DNA of 64,000 bases from Styela clava (taxonomy: Eukaryota > Chordata > Ascidiacea > Stolidobranchia > Styelidae), in the NCBI RefSeq assembly GCF_964204865.1, contig NC_135254.1:14141001-14205000 (forward strand), written 5' to 3'. Position numbers and translations under genes: made by a program. Shown here piece after piece: positions 47,720 to 59,784 of this stretch. Under the pieces are notes generated by a model. That model was not told the origin of the DNA. It made no database searches and was given only the letters and a program-made list of their open reading frames with translations. Each line of letters opens with the position of its first letter. Within the stretch, counting starts at the first letter, position 1.

Positions 47720-49935
47720 ATCTATTCTAGACGATTCAAGCATTGCTTTGGGAAATAATATCACTTCAATTAAATTGAAATAATCTCGCTATATTAAATA
47801 CAAAATCGTTGCTATCATAAAGGTAAACCAATTCAGCCACTCGAAATATATTGGCCTTCACAAAGCAATGGAGGCAAAATTGAGAGTTCATGAGCTATGA
47901 ACATTTGTTCTTTTCTTTGTCTTGAACTTTTCATACTCCACAGCCCCTATTAATTTTTTTTAATTTTAATTACCATGTGATGGTCATACATATCTTTAAC
48001 TTGTATTTTCTGTCATGATGTATTATCTCAATGTGCCAAACTATTAATTAGTGTGCATATTTTGCTTCCAGAAGACATAAATGTATTGTCTTGTTTATTA
48101 CCTCAGCTTGGAGTATTGACAAGAAAAAGGTACCAGTAAATTAGATAAAAAAATTTTTTAACTCTTTGTTATAACCAGAATTCACAATCATAGGAATTAT
48201 AAACAGCCAACAATCAATGAGAATTATATGCGAAATCCCTCATAATAAATTTGTCTAAAATCGGAGGAAGGCAAAAAATATAGGTAGTTTCCATCCACAC
48301 AAGCATTTCAAGAAGACTTGCTCGAGCCAAACTAAATGAGCATCGTCAGGTGATCGGTAAGGCTGCAAGTTGAATTCAGCCCTGCAACCTACCGCATAGA
48401 AGATAATATTAATTAGTGAGCTATGAGCTAAATTCCTAAATTTAAACAAACCTATCTACGATGCATTATGTACCAGCAATGTTACCTACGATTAACTGAA
48501 TATGTAATATGTCTAATAAATTCACCTACAAAAGCAAGTTCGATAGGTGCAAACTTTGTGTTATGGAATTGTATCACAGCACAGTTTTGTATGACACCCT
48601 CTTTAAATGAAATTTCAATGATTAAGCGCAAACATTTAAATTACTAACTTTGAACTTTGTCATTATCTGCAAAATGTTCCACACAAATCTTTCCGCTATC
48701 GCGTTTGTAATCTTCTCTGATAAAAAAAAACGTCTATGATGTCCAGAATTGCTCTTTACAGCTTTCCAAGTGAGCAAAACTTCTTAGATATAGAGATTAT
48801 TTTGTTTCATTACAGGTGCAAAAAGACAGGTACTACACGTAAAAAAGACGCCGAGTAGCAAAAGCGAGCGGAAAACGGACGCGAAAGGCGACGAGAAATA
48901 TGTGCATTGGAGCGTATCATGAAATACAATCTTTCGCCTGTAGTCTTATGGAGTGACGTCAGAGTTGCCTATCATGTTGTTTAATGTCATTGGTTAGATA
49001 TAAAAATAGGCTATTTGTATTCTTAAAAAAATGGTATGTATTTAAGAAACGATGTAGGCTACATGGGGGCCCCCCCAAGTTGATTGACGCGAGCCGAAAT
49101 CCACAGCAGAATGTAATTGTAGGGCCAGAAAAGGGGAGGGAAGAAAAGTGCGGGACGACACGGCTGGGGTTCAGGGCGCGCTCAAGCGCCCTGAGAAAAA
49201 TTTGAGAAATAGGCACCAAAATAGGCTCTAAGCTTGATTTTAGATACACCTAACATCGCAGTTTGTTATGTGATGAAATCAATAATTATAATATTTAGCT
49301 GATAGAATTCCCGGGGAATAGATAACAAGCACGGCTTTCAACCGTAAATATATACTACTACGTTTCAACAAGTAATTTGCAAGTTGCAACTGATAGTGAC
49401 TAATGAAGTTACTTGCTCATCTGGCATTGTATGAATGGCTACTTATGGCTTGTTTTGTTACACATTTCTAATTTTTTTGAACATGTTTGTTTGACTTTTG
49501 TATGAATTAAATTTGGGAATAAGCTCGTCAACTGATCATAATGTCGCATAATGTTGTATTCCTTCAGAACTGAAATATTTTGTTGGTAAGAAGACAAATC
49601 GCTGAAGTTTGATTCTTTTCAATAAAGAAATAAACAACGCTGTCATTCATCTAAAAAAAGTCTGTTTTCAGTGCCTAGTTTTCGTTTTGTGACATCTTTA
49701 AGCTTTCTTAATATACGGCTGATATCTAAAATACTGCAGTGTGTAATCCTAATAACCATACGTATACATAAGATACCGGAATAATTCAATTGTTACGAAA
49801 TAAACGTGTTTAAACTGTGATAATGATGTAACAATAGACGGTATCTAAAACTCAAAAGGTACCACCACGGGCCGTAATTGGCCCGCAGACTGCGGTTTAG
49901 AACCCCTCAGTGCGGAATCGCACCTCAAAATTAGG
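47720..49935. other. No gene seen
   Basis: AT-rich, with a GC-rich patch at 49060-49200 (GGGGGCCCCCCC and CGCGCTCAAGCGC) whose open frames on both strands look like repeat sequence. Positions 49860-49910 carry GGGCCGTAATTGGCCCGCAG, resembling a hAT terminal remnant. Confidence 0.35.
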
Positions 49936-50120
49936 GGGGGTGTTTGAAATTTTAGGGGGGGTGTTCACCCTCTATAGGGGGGGTGTAGGGAAATCACTGG
50001 GTTAGGGTCAGTAGGGGTTCAAATATCCGTAAAACAACGAAAATTTTCATAGGTGCAATAGTATGCCGGTGCAATCGTCGTGGGTTCAAATGTACGTGGG
50101 TTCAAATGTAATGGAACCAA
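49936..50120. repeat. G-run repeat cluster and GGGTTCAAATGTA repeat
   Basis: Three G-runs of six to seven bases occur within about 50 bp in a TTAGGGGGGGTGTTTGAAAT-type context, a plausible G-quadruplex former. Positions 50083-50113 repeat GTGGGTTCAAATGTA twice; the inverse order appears at 45100-45130. Confidence 0.6.
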
Positions 50121-50337
50121 AAGAAACACGTGCTTACGACACCAAGGAAAAGGGGGACAATAGAAATTTTCATAGCCGAGTGTTCAATAGTGCCTCAGCG
50201 TTCAATGCAATTCAGCCCTCAGTATTATCCCGCTTGAAATAAATATTTTTTTTTTCTAAAGGAACATCCTGTGTTTATAGACATAAAAAATAAAATGTTA
50301 ATTAATTATAATCTGGCCTTCAAACAGTAATTACATT

Positions 50338-50857
50338 CAGTGGTGAGATTCAGCCGGTTCGCACCGGCTCTATAGAATCGTCTCACGGAATTTTATGAAC
50401 TCAGCGAACCGGTTATCATTAGGATAGGATAGGATTTACATATTTACCCCGGGGCAGAGGAAAGCCGATAAGGCGGCTTAATCATATGGCGAACAACGGC
50501 TACTCGTCCGGTTACCAGTCCAGGTCGGGTATGGGATCAGTTAGCCAGTTATATTTGTTTTCGAAAGCATGGACTTGACGGTGGAGGAAGCCGTAACCGA
50601 CCAGCGGTTACGTGAACCCTACGGCGGCGAGGAGTCCAGTAATCCTTTCGCACATGATCATCCCCGCATGAGATTCGAATCTGCGAACCCACAAAGGGTA
50701 ATCAAAGATGCTGTGGCGAGTGTATTCCTAACGCTTAGCACATGCGCCACACCGCCGAGCCCTGGTTACTGTCCATTTTCTGTTTGTTACAGAACCGGCT
50801 GAAAAATATAACTTTTGTGAAAGAACCGGCTGTCAAAAAATTTGAATCCCACCACTG
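50338..50857. mobile_element. hAT-type element carrying a nested SINE, 520 bp
   Basis: The ends CAGTGGTGAGATTCAGCC and TTTGAATCCCACCACTG are inverted relatives. The 8-bp flanks ATTACATT (50330-50337) and GTTACATT (50858-50865) differ at one position. The element is interrupted by a tRNA-derived SINE at about 50421-50763. Its left part matches the left half of the chimera at 25136. Confidence 0.85.
50421..50763 (-). mobile_element. tRNA-derived SINE nested in a hAT element
   Basis: On the minus strand the unit starts CAGGGCTCGGCGGTGTGGCG and contains an A-box-like TGGCGCATGTGCTAAGCG (50732-50750) and a B-box-like AGATTCGAATCTC (50671-50683), the split RNA polymerase III promoter of a tRNA gene. 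It ends in a CCTAT repeat tail, visible on the plus strand as AGGATAGGATAGGAT at 50421-50435. It does not fold as an intact tRNA gene. Confidence 0.7.
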
Positions 50858-50968
50858 GTTACATTCCTATTATTATATTTTATATATAGGGCACCAAAGT
50901 CTTGAGTGTTTGGGGTTCATGATCTGGCACTGCTCCCAAGTTCGAGGTCTAATATGTTGATAGTTGGA

Positions 50969-51292
50969 TCTGAAGCCCGACCCGAAATTCGTGCCGGGTC
51001 GGGCCTGAAATGTCAATAATTACGTTCGGGTCGGGCTTCTATATCGCGGACTTTTTTTTTTAAATGAGACGTTCTGGCCACGAGAGACCGTGGTCTGCAA
51101 AAAAACAGAAGCTGCCTCGTCAACACGACACATACTGTACTAAACTCTTGCAATGACAATTCAAAGAACTCATAAATAAACTATGAAATTTCGTTTGCTT
51201 CGGGCTCGGGCCTGCAAATCCAGTTAATTAGTTGGGCTTGGGTCGGGTCGAGTTTAATACCCACGGGCCTGGGTCGGGCCCGATCTTACCTC
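50969..51292. mobile_element. hAT-type MITE, GGGCCCGACCC ends, 324 bp
   Basis: The left end TCTGAAGCCCGACCCG and right end GGGTCGGGCCCGATCTTACC are inverted relatives, and several CGGGTCGGGC motifs lie inside. The 8-bp flanks TAGTTGGA (50961-50968) and TAGTTGGT (51293-51300) differ only at the last base. Confidence 0.82.
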
Positions 51293-51300
51293 TAGTTGGT

Positions 51301-52585
51301 AGCTCGTCTCGTCGTGTTTTCTCGCTTATGAGATCGCACGATGTCGTACTTCTGTATCTCATGTTTTAAATCCCCAGTTTTGACATTTTCCGTCTTTTCT
51401 TGAACCAATAAGTTCAAAATAAATTCGTATCTAATAATATTCAAACAGATTTATATCCAGACAGACAGAATCATTAGGCAAAAAATATGAGCTACGATGT
51501 ATGTTTGTGAGCGGACGTTGCTGTAGCATGGCCAAAAACGTGTTTTTCTGCTTTTCCATTGTGACGTCACGGACTCGTGAGATTCGATCTTGACCTATTA
51601 CTCGGATTCGTCGAATCTCTGTAATGCCGGACTCGTCCCATCCCTAGTTATTGTACAAGGACATTATTATCCCTCACAACTTTATTCTGGATAGCTATGC
51701 AAATAAGGCACAGAAATGGCAGGTGGTGGTTACTTTCTTCCCACTTCTATTGGTCAGAAGTTTTCTATGTATCTTACAGCTAATGAATATTCAGACTTCA
51801 GGGCAAAAACTTTGGCGAAAATATAAATTCGGTAAAGTTGTACACAAAGTGTGTAAGCTGTCTTTGCATCACAGAGTAGGCTTATTAAAATAAAATCGCA
51901 CCAATGCACCTCATTTCACCATTCTTTATCAAATGCAAAATGCCAAAAACACATTACAAAATCAAGCAAGACAATAATGCAATATTTCTGTGGAAAGTCT
52001 CCATGTTTAAGCAAAGTATTGATATGGCAACAAATTGTGTTTTAAATGTACAGTAATATATTTGCTACAAATACTGAACAGAGACCAATAATAAAGAAAT
52101 CTCATGTTCAAAATACATGAGGATAACTGAATTGTTTTAAAAAAATGTTTTTAACACATACAAAGAATCAAAATTATTACAATGCTGCTAAAAAAATTAC
52201 ATTTCCAAAATAAGATGACACTGGTTAAAAGAAAAAAAGCAACAGTTCACAAAAAATAGAATTCATGAAAAAAACGACCAAAATTGAAAAATTTCAGTTC
52301 TTTGTTGTACTAGTGGCAGAAACAATACCTGTGAAAAGGGACCAACAGCAATAGCTTATAAAAAACATAGAATGCTGCCTGTATTACATCAAACTGTCTG
52401 ATTATGGAGATATAAGCAATGCACAATGCATCAAAATAAAAAATAATGAAAAGTATGATTTAAAAGGTATACAATTTACTGAGTAAGTGAGAAGATGAAA
52501 ATAAAACTGGCATCATGTGACAGTATTTTAAAAGAATGTGATACACGTGAGAAGACTGACATTAGCAATCGATAACGAATTGCAG
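51301..52585. other. No gene assigned
   Basis: Positions 51560-51645 end in GGACTCGTCCCATCCCTA, which looks like one end of a further hAT family whose other end I could not place. The rest is AT-rich and downstream of HTRA2. The plus frame at 51651-51893 has no recognisable content. Confidence 0.35.
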
Positions 52586-52591
52586 TTTATT
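52586..52591 (-). promoter_or_regulatory. Candidate poly(A) signal of HTRA2
   Basis: TTTATT on the plus strand gives AATAAA on the minus strand about 530 bp beyond the HTRA2 stop codon, implying a moderate 3' UTR. Confidence 0.35.
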
Positions 52592-53117
52592 TTGGCCCAC
52601 GATTGGTAATTATCAGCTTTTATTTCAATTCTTGAAAACACCACAAAATGTTTTCCACAAAATGTTTACAATTAATACAATCAGAAAGTATGAACTTCTT
52701 GGAAAAACATACAGTCATATAATGTCAATGTTGAAAAATTACCAATACATTGATCATCCAGAGTCAGTAAAACTCAGCATTTAATCGTAATATACCAATA
52801 TGATGTCTGAGCTATATGACATAGCAAAAATGAAAATACCACAGTGATACCCTAAAAACTCTTTCATAGAATATTACTCTTCTTCTTAGTAAAAAAGCAA
52901 ACAGGGCTGTAACATATATCACTCTTTTGATATTTCTGAAGTGTTTAAGTAGCACATTCATTGCCCATAAAAGTTTGTGACTGTGTCGTGTTACCACAAT
53001 ACTAAAGCAATAAATATCTTTAACATACATATTGCAACTCAACCAGCATATCACAGAGTTTTTTTTTTTCATTTTCGCCTACATCTTTCAAACCCATCTA
53101 AAATATTCAGTCAGATA

Positions 53118-56100
53118 TCACAAAACCTCTTCTGGTTCAATTCGTAGTTTGATGGTTTTATCACCTCTAATAACAGTTAATTGAATGTTAGATTTGCTCA
53201 ATGCTTGAAAAACATCTTGAGTAGAGAAAATATCTTTGTCATCAATTTTTATGATTACATCATTATCTTGAACTCCAGCCCTGAAAAAAAGTTTATGTAA
53301 TTCAACTTTACAGTGAATTGGTGTAGATAAAAGTTACAGATAAATCTTTTAGTAATTATACTGTATATGACATTTAATTGATAAGTATAAAATGATCAAA
53401 AAACAGAACCCATAAATTTCTTTATTACCTCTACGAAAATGAAGAAATTTATTTAACACTTAACTTCCTCTAAAACAGTGAGAGAACAAACTTTTTGAGC
53501 CTCTTTTAGAATTCGTCAAGTCTTGCGCCCCCACCTCAAGAATAACTAGCTAACAATAACAGAGTGAGGCGAAAGTATGTTTCATTCAAAAAACACGATG
53601 AAAATACATGAATGAAACATAAATATTGAAATGAATGAAAAGATTTGAAATGTAAATTTTCAAAATTAGGTGGGCAAAATGCTGAACTGCTGCTACTGCT
53701 AGAATATGTTCTATAACAGTGGTTCCCAAGTGTGGTCCGCGCACCTTTTGGGATCCGTGAAGCACTTTCGGAGAGTCCACGAAAAAAATCTGCTTAAATT
53801 TGCAAAAACGTATTTGTCGCCATTTGCTGATTCACAATCACTGCTGGAATAACTGAATAATCACTTTCTGTTTTGATCAAGCGGTCCCATTGTGATGTCA
53901 CAGAGCGGTGGTCTACTAACTAACTGCAATGGTGTAGCTGACGCTGCTAGGAGGGGGGTTACTTTAAGCAGTTTATGATGTTATGCCAGTTCGCTTACAA
54001 ATGCCGTTTTACAACGAAACAAGTGCACCCTTCTCATTAAACTTCATCATATACTTTTGTTTGTTTTAACGTTTTTCACAATATCGCACATTGAGTTTTG
54101 GTATGATCTTTTATTGCTTTGTTTTGTTACATAAGGTCTGAAATTATTAAAAAAATTGCAAGGGGTTTGTCATAAAATTATTTTCAAAAAGTTTGGAAAC
54201 CACTGTTATAGAATATGTTCCGAATGACCTAGGTTCCGTTTTTTGGGCTCACCCTGTGTAAAAGAAATACAAACATACTTATCGGCTGGAGAGTTGTATT
54301 GTACCCTGTGCACTAGAACTCCTTTCGCAACATTTGGGAAATCTGGGTTTCTTAATCTGAGTTGATCTACAATGTCCTCGGTCAATGTAAGCATAGTTAT
54401 TCCAATATATTTTCTCCTACCAGTGGGGAGCCTGGCATGGCCAGAACTGCTTCTTCTCCTTTCCTTCAAAGCCTAAACATGTTTTAAACAATTTTTAGTA
54501 AATTATTTCTTATTCAGGTCAGGTTTATGCCAGCTGTGCATAAAATTGAACCTAATGAGTTGCGCAAAAGTTGTGAATATGTATTTCATTAAAGCTTGGT
54601 GGTGGAAAAATGAAAGCCACTCAAAATCTTCCAGTGCATGGTAAAAACACCTTTTTCATGAGGATAGCTGTCATATTTGAGATGAGATATATTTTAGTAA
54701 GTAAAAGAAGTTGATGAAGTGTCAGTTCATGGTCCTTATAGCCACTGAGTATTGACCACACAAGTTCAAGTCATAATCTGTCCAATCGGATGGTCATCAA
54801 AACAGTTTACACATAAAAGAGTTAACAATATATTTTCAAGTATATCAAGAATTACCGGTACCTCTTTCAAGCGAGTAAGGAAATCTTTAACATAATCAAC
54901 AGGAATCGCAAATCCAATACCAGCTGATGCCATCATTGAATTAACACCAATCACCTCTCCGTCCAGATTGATCAAAGGTCCACCAGAGTTTCCAAACTAA
55001 AATAGAAACAGAATATTGACGAAAAGTGAACACATTACACGTAAATTTCTAAACCTGATTTAATGATAACAAGGATCAAATATATATAGACACAAAGATT
55101 GTAACATCACATGATATGGGTACTCCCGAAGTATGTGAACCAAGATGGCGGACACCGGAGCGTAGTATGTGTACCAGATTAGAGTTAGGCCATAATTTTA
55201 TTCCAATTTTCCTCACTTTGGTTCTGTTACGAGTTCGGGGACTAGCCAAGTGACTTCCGTAGTATTTGTACCTGAAATTATTGCCTAACCCTAACTTGGT
55301 ACACATACTACGTTCCGGTGTTCGCCATCTTGGTTCACATACTTTGGGAGTTCCCACATATGTGCTATGAGTTCAGTGCTATATCATTTATTTAACAATC
55401 ACAATTCAACTGGATTGAACTTCTCACAAGAAATTATTATTTATTCTCTTACATTAATCATTGCATCAGTTTGTATATATTCCATATCTCTTGTTTCATG
55501 ATCATGAAGCCCCAGTTCCTTTCCTGCCCTGTGAATGTTGCTAACAATTCCCGCAGTTACCGTGTTTTTTAGGTTCAATGGACTCCCCATGGCAACTACC
55601 CACTCCCCCGGCCTGATATCATTAGAGCAACCGAGAGGAAGATAAGGTAGATCCCTGCTTCTGATTTCAACGGCTGCTAAATCAAGACCTTCATCTACGC
55701 CGAGAACCACACCTTCAAACTCTCTTCCATCTTGTAGACGAACCTAATAGTTAAGAAAAATCAGTTTGAAGACTCAAATTTTTTTTGCATTGATAAATAG
55801 GATACAGGGAGATTTTACAGGTTAATTTTTTAAAAACCGATAATCCTACAATGGTGCTGTTTTAATTTTCAATAGGACTGAACACTGATTATTTATATAA
55901 AATAGGTCTTACCCACAACAGGGTGGAACACAACAAACAGCACAATATAGAAACAAAGCAGAATGTTGTTTGCTACCTTTTGCGTTGCTTTCAGGAAAAA
56001 CTGTGAGAAACAATCAAAACAGCTAAAAAATGTTTTTTTTTGTGGTGTTTTCAGCAAGTATTTGAAGTGAGAAAGAATGGCTGATTAAAAAAGTATCATT

Positions 56101-56631
56101 CTTACGAAACATAAGATTATAAATCACCTTCAACTTTGATTGATTGCCCACAACATGAGCATTTGTGATGACAAGTCCTTGTGACTCCACAATAAAACCA
56201 GATCCATGAGAAACTTCAACTTGTTTTCTCATAAATGGAACTTTCGCAAAACGTGCTATAAAAACAACCGCTGATCCACTCATCTCAACTACATCAGCAA
56301 TGAAGTTATTATTGTTCCTTCGAGATGACCCTCCTCCAGCAGCCCTGTCTTCACCTTCCGCAGCATGTAAAATGCTTGGTTGCTGAGAATTCCTTTTTTT
56401 GTTAAGGAGAACTGCACCACTCGATATTCCCAGCATAGCACCAAAAAGTGTTATTGGAATTTTTTTATTCCCATTATTTTGATTGTTCTGGTCAGAACCT
56501 TGAGAATACGGTCTTGCTACAGTTGCCACTTTTGCATTATTACCATGTTGACCTTCTTTGTGACAAATCCTTCTCAACAATACAACAGGATTTCTGTGCT
56601 TCGAAAAATGCACAACATTACCACTCGCCAT
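53118..56631 (-). CDS. HTRA2: HTRA2/Omi mitochondrial serine protease, five exons
   Basis: Minus-strand exons 56631-56128, 55743-55453, 54996-54862, 54472-54279 and 53280-53118 (stop TGA) join in frame to 428 residues (human HTRA2 is about 458). The first 60 residues are basic and look like a mitochondrial presequence, followed by a hydrophobic anchor at about 59-76. The S1 trypsin-like domain has His159 (TNAHVV), Asp189 (GLDLAAVEI) and Ser269 (FGNSGGP), so the catalytic triad is complete; YIQTDA and [12 protein letters not shown] are family signatures. A PDZ domain follows (YIGITMLTL to the C-terminus). HTRA2 acts as a trimer in the intermembrane space in protein quality control. I see no AVPS-type IAP-binding motif after the anchor. 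Intron 4 carries a hAT element and intron 2 a foldback MITE. The short presequence and anchor favour HTRA2 over secreted HTRA1, 3 and 4. Confidence 0.95.
53717..54205. mobile_element. hAT-type element in HTRA2 intron 4, 489 bp
   Basis: The left end CAGTGGTTCCCAAGTGTGG and right end AAGTTTGGAAACCACTG are inverted. The 8-bp flanks TTCTATAA and TTATAGAA are reverse complements of each other rather than direct copies, so the target duplication is unclear. An AGAATATGTTC block also occurs on both sides. Confidence 0.75.
55119..55355. mobile_element. Foldback MITE copy 4, long form, in HTRA2 intron 2
   Basis: The ends GGTACTCCCGAAGTATGTGA and TCACATACTTTGGGAGTTCC are inverted repeats, with ACCAAGATGGCGGACACCGG near the left end and its inverse near the right. 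At 237 bp it is about twice the size of the other copies because the arms are longer and separated by unrelated sequence. The 7-bp flanks TGATATG and ACATATG match at five positions. Confidence 0.75.
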
Positions 56632-57726
56632 TACAAAATTGTAGTGATTTTTACGTAGTTTAGTAGTTCTTAAACTTCCAACGATTTCTATAAAATTGAG
56701 ATGGTATTTTTGAGTAATAGGTTATCAGTAATAGGTTGCGCAAAACAGCACAATGTGCCATGTGATATAAAATTTAAAATATGAATTAAAATAGAGTGAA
56801 AAAGATTTTGTTTCCACAAACAATGTTAATATTACAAAATAATACAAAACAATATTCAGTAATTGCAAAGCAATTTGAACATTGTTTTGTGTAGGCCAGT
56901 ACTGCAGTATGACCATCGAAGGTCACTATGGCTGCTGCGCGTTTATGTGCACTATGAGTAAACTGACAAAATTGGTTGCGACAATATAAATGAAAAGATG
57001 AGAATTTAGGCGGAGATAATTTTTATTCAACCATTTTACATTTTATAACTATGCAGAGATGTACCTAACTCGACTCGGCGTGAAATTTTATCATATTATA
57101 CTGTTATTGTTATATGAATATTTAGTATGTTATTGATCACCATAAAAAACTGAATAACACAAATGACATTGAATTTTTATCAATTTCAGAAGTTAGACAA
57201 TTGTTAACACTTTCAGACTTAACAGTTAATATCCTCCAAGACAAAAACATTCTTTAAACTCATCCAGAGGCTATTATTATATGATATACCTTATATCTGT
57301 ATATACAATCAGAGATCTGGAGATTGAAAATACAATGCCCTACAGTACAAACTGACAAACGAACACCTAATACATATTTCACCTGACAATCAACTGAATA
57401 TACAGAATGCATGTAATAACAGAATGATAATACGCCTTCCCTCAGCAATAAAACTAAAACGCGCGTTATCAACGTCTAAGCCCAGCGAATGACAATTCGG
57501 GAACAACAGCCACGATATCCAATCTTTGTTATCAGGCGGAAATATATTGTGTTGTGATTGCGCAATCGATAAGTTACGTCACAAACAAAATCATTGAAGC
57601 AGAACTATTTTAGACGTGACGTCATTCTCCGACAGTCGAATGTGTCTGATCAATGAAAGCGACGATTCCGTAATGCTGTAATGAGAACCGGAATAAGGAT
57701 TTGGTGATGGTAAGCTGATCTTTAAT
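56632..57726. promoter_or_regulatory. Divergent intergenic region between HTRA2 and APBA
   Basis: About 1.1 kb separates the two start codons, which point away from each other, so both promoters must lie here. I see no TATA box for either gene. Positions 56805-56940 are a copy of the dispersed repeat at 4250-4455. The stretch nearest APBA (57440-57730) is less AT-rich, contains a TGACGTCA site at 57616-57623, and is the likelier promoter area. Confidence 0.45.
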
Positions 57727-59784
57727 ATGAATACGGTTGCGGACGACCAACCAGACCCTGTCGCAGGTGACGAAGAAAGTGTTATCGATCATAATGGAGT
57801 AATTGCGTCTCAAGGGAATTTAATAATACCAGAAGAACTCGAAAAAACAAAAGACGAACCATTTGAGAATAACGTCGAAATTGCTCAGACGAACTCCCAG
57901 ACATTTGAGGAAAGTAAAGTGCGATCGGATATAAATATGACGTTTGTCGCAACAGGTGCTACTAATGCAATTGATTATGAAGATGTTTTGAAATCAGCAT
58001 TAGGAAAAATTTCAGTTCTAGATAATGCATGTGAAGACAATTTACATGGACTTTCTATTGAATCCAGTGCTGAACATGGTACTGCAACAGAAAACGTATC
58101 TTCTCAAAATGTTGAAAATGATGGTAGCTATGATTCAGATACATTAGATGGCAAGACTGATCGGATAAATCCATTCAATTTGGCTGGAAAACAGTCAGTG
58201 GTGCCACAATCCCCAGAACATAATAAATCTATTGGCAAATTTATGCCTTTGGAAAGTTTTGGGAATGATGAAATAGCTGGTAGCTTTATACAACATGGTA
58301 ATGATGCTACTTTTGACCATGCATCGGAAATTGTCAATGCCAAAGACGAGTCTTTTAGTAATCATTCTGAAAATAAAAGTGCTTCATCGAGTCAACACAA
58401 AGAAATGAACCATCCTTCCTATAGTACTCCTCCAATTGCAAGTACTTCTGATCCATGGGTAAAGCTGCCATCTGATCCTGTAACAGAGAATGAATCCTCG
58501 CAAATCTCAGAAAAAGTTTCTGACTCAGAAAATGTTCAAGATTCATTATCATCGAGTCAGAATTCTATCAACAACTCCGATATTGGTTTAAAAAAAGCGC
58601 CAGCGATTGAAAACAGTGTTTCCCTCAATCCCCTTGTTTTAGATATACCTGGACCATGTGAACCAGAAGACTTGATTGAAGGAATCATATTTAGTGCTAA
58701 TTATCTCGGAACAACACAGCTTGCATCAAATCGCAATGCTGCAAAAAACACCAGGATGCTTCAAGCACAAGAAGCTGTAAACAGAATTAAAGCTCCTGAC
58801 GGAGAATCACAACCTACTGTTGAAGTCGATTTGTTCATCTCTACTTCAAAAATTAAAATTTTAAATGCTGATACTCAAGAAACAATGATGGGGCATACGT
58901 TGCGTTCAATCTCATATATTGCCGACGTTGGTGATCTTCTCGTTATTATGGCTAAACGACATTCTTCAAATGATGAAAATCCAGATGACGAAAACGCATC
59001 TCGTAAAGAACCCAATAAACGCCAACGAATTATATGCCATGTTTTGTCATCTTCAGATTCGCATCTCATTGCTGAATCGATTGGTCAGTGCTTTAATGTC
59101 GCTTACCAACAATTCTTACAGAGCAATTGTATCGAACCACAAAATCTAACACAAGCCGATTTTAATAAACTATTAGACACTCAAGAAATGTATCATGACG
59201 ATCTTGTACATTATTCCAAACAAGAAAATGTGAAAGAAATTTGGGTTGAGAAAAAGAAAGGAGAAGCAATGGGAATTGCTATTGTTGAATCAGGTTGGGG
59301 ATCTATAATTCCAACAGTGATTCTAGCAAATTTGCAACACGGAAGTCCGATTGAAAGAAATGGGAAGTTTAGTATTGGAGATCAAATTATGGCTATCAAC
59401 AGCACAAGTTTGGTTGGACTTCCATTACTGACGTGTCACAGCATCATCAAAGGTCTTCGTAATCAAACTCTCGTAAAATTAAATATCGTTTCTTGCCCTC
59501 CCGTTGTATCAGTGTTAATCAAACGTCCAGATTTAAAACATCAACTTGGTTTTTCTGTTGACAACGGAATAATTTGTAGTTTGATGAGGGGTGGTATCGC
59601 AGAACGAGGTGGGGTACGGGTGGGTCATAGAATTATTGAAATCAATAACCAAAGTGTGGTAGCCACTCCCCATGACAAAATCGTACAAATGCTTGTTACT
59701 TCTGTGGGTGAAATACAGATGAAAACAATGCCAGCTGCCATGTATAGACTTCTTACAGGGCAAGAACAGCCTATTTATTTGTAA
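57727..59784 (+). CDS. APBA: X11/Mint adaptor (APBA family), intronless
   Basis: A single 685-residue frame. Residues 1-305 are acidic, Ser/Asn-rich and apparently disordered. A PTB domain spans about 311-465 ([49 protein letters not shown]), followed by PDZ1 at about 501-585 ([20 protein letters not shown]) and PDZ2 at about 593-670 ([21 protein letters not shown]). The C-terminus, [18 protein letters not shown], is the hallmark of X11/Mint proteins, where it can fold back on PDZ1. Family members bind the NPxY motif of amyloid precursor protein, Munc18 and other synaptic and secretory proteins, and act in neuronal trafficking. I cannot recognise the Munc18- or CASK-binding segments of vertebrate paralogues in the N-terminus. 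The gene is divergent from HTRA2, and its lack of introns contrasts with its neighbours. Which vertebrate paralogue it matches best is not resolved. Confidence 0.95.
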   Translation: MNTVADDQPDPVAGDEESVIDHNGVIASQGNLIIPEELEKTKDEPFENNVEIAQTNSQTFEESKVRSDINMTFVATGATNAIDYEDVLKSALGKISVLDNACEDNLHGLSIESSAEHGTATENVSSQNVENDGSYDSDTLDGKTDRINPFNLAGKQSVVPQSPEHNKSIGKFMPLESFGNDEIAGSFIQHGNDATFDHASEIVNAKDESFSNHSENKSASSSQHKEMNHPSYSTPPIASTSDPWVKLPSDPVTENESSQISEKVSDSENVQDSLSSSQNSINNSDIGLKKAPAIENSVSLNPLVLDIPGPCEPEDLIEGIIFSANYLGTTQLASNRNAAKNTRMLQAQEAVNRIKAPDGESQPTVEVDLFISTSKIKILNADTQETMMGHTLRSISYIADVGDLLVIMAKRHSSNDENPDDENASRKEPNKRQRIICHVLSSSDSHLIAESIGQCFNVAYQQFLQSNCIEPQNLTQADFNKLLDTQEMYHDDLVHYSKQENVKEIWVEKKKGEAMGIAIVESGWGSIIPTVILANLQHGSPIERNGKFSIGDQIMAINSTSLVGLPLLTCHSIIKGLRNQTLVKLNIVSCPPVVSVLIKRPDLKHQLGFSVDNGIICSLMRGGIAERGGVRVGHRIIEINNQSVVATPHDKIVQMLVTSVGEIQMKTMPAAMYRLLTGQEQPIYL

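Noticed and set aside
48959-49249. Overlapping open frames on both strands in a GC-rich patch
   Set aside because: The content looks like a repeat (GGGGGCCCCCCC, CGCGCTCAAGCGC) and neither translation resembles a protein family.
50655-50763. tRNA gene on the minus strand
   Set aside because: A and B boxes are present, but the sequence does not close into an acceptor stem and it continues into a SINE body and tail.
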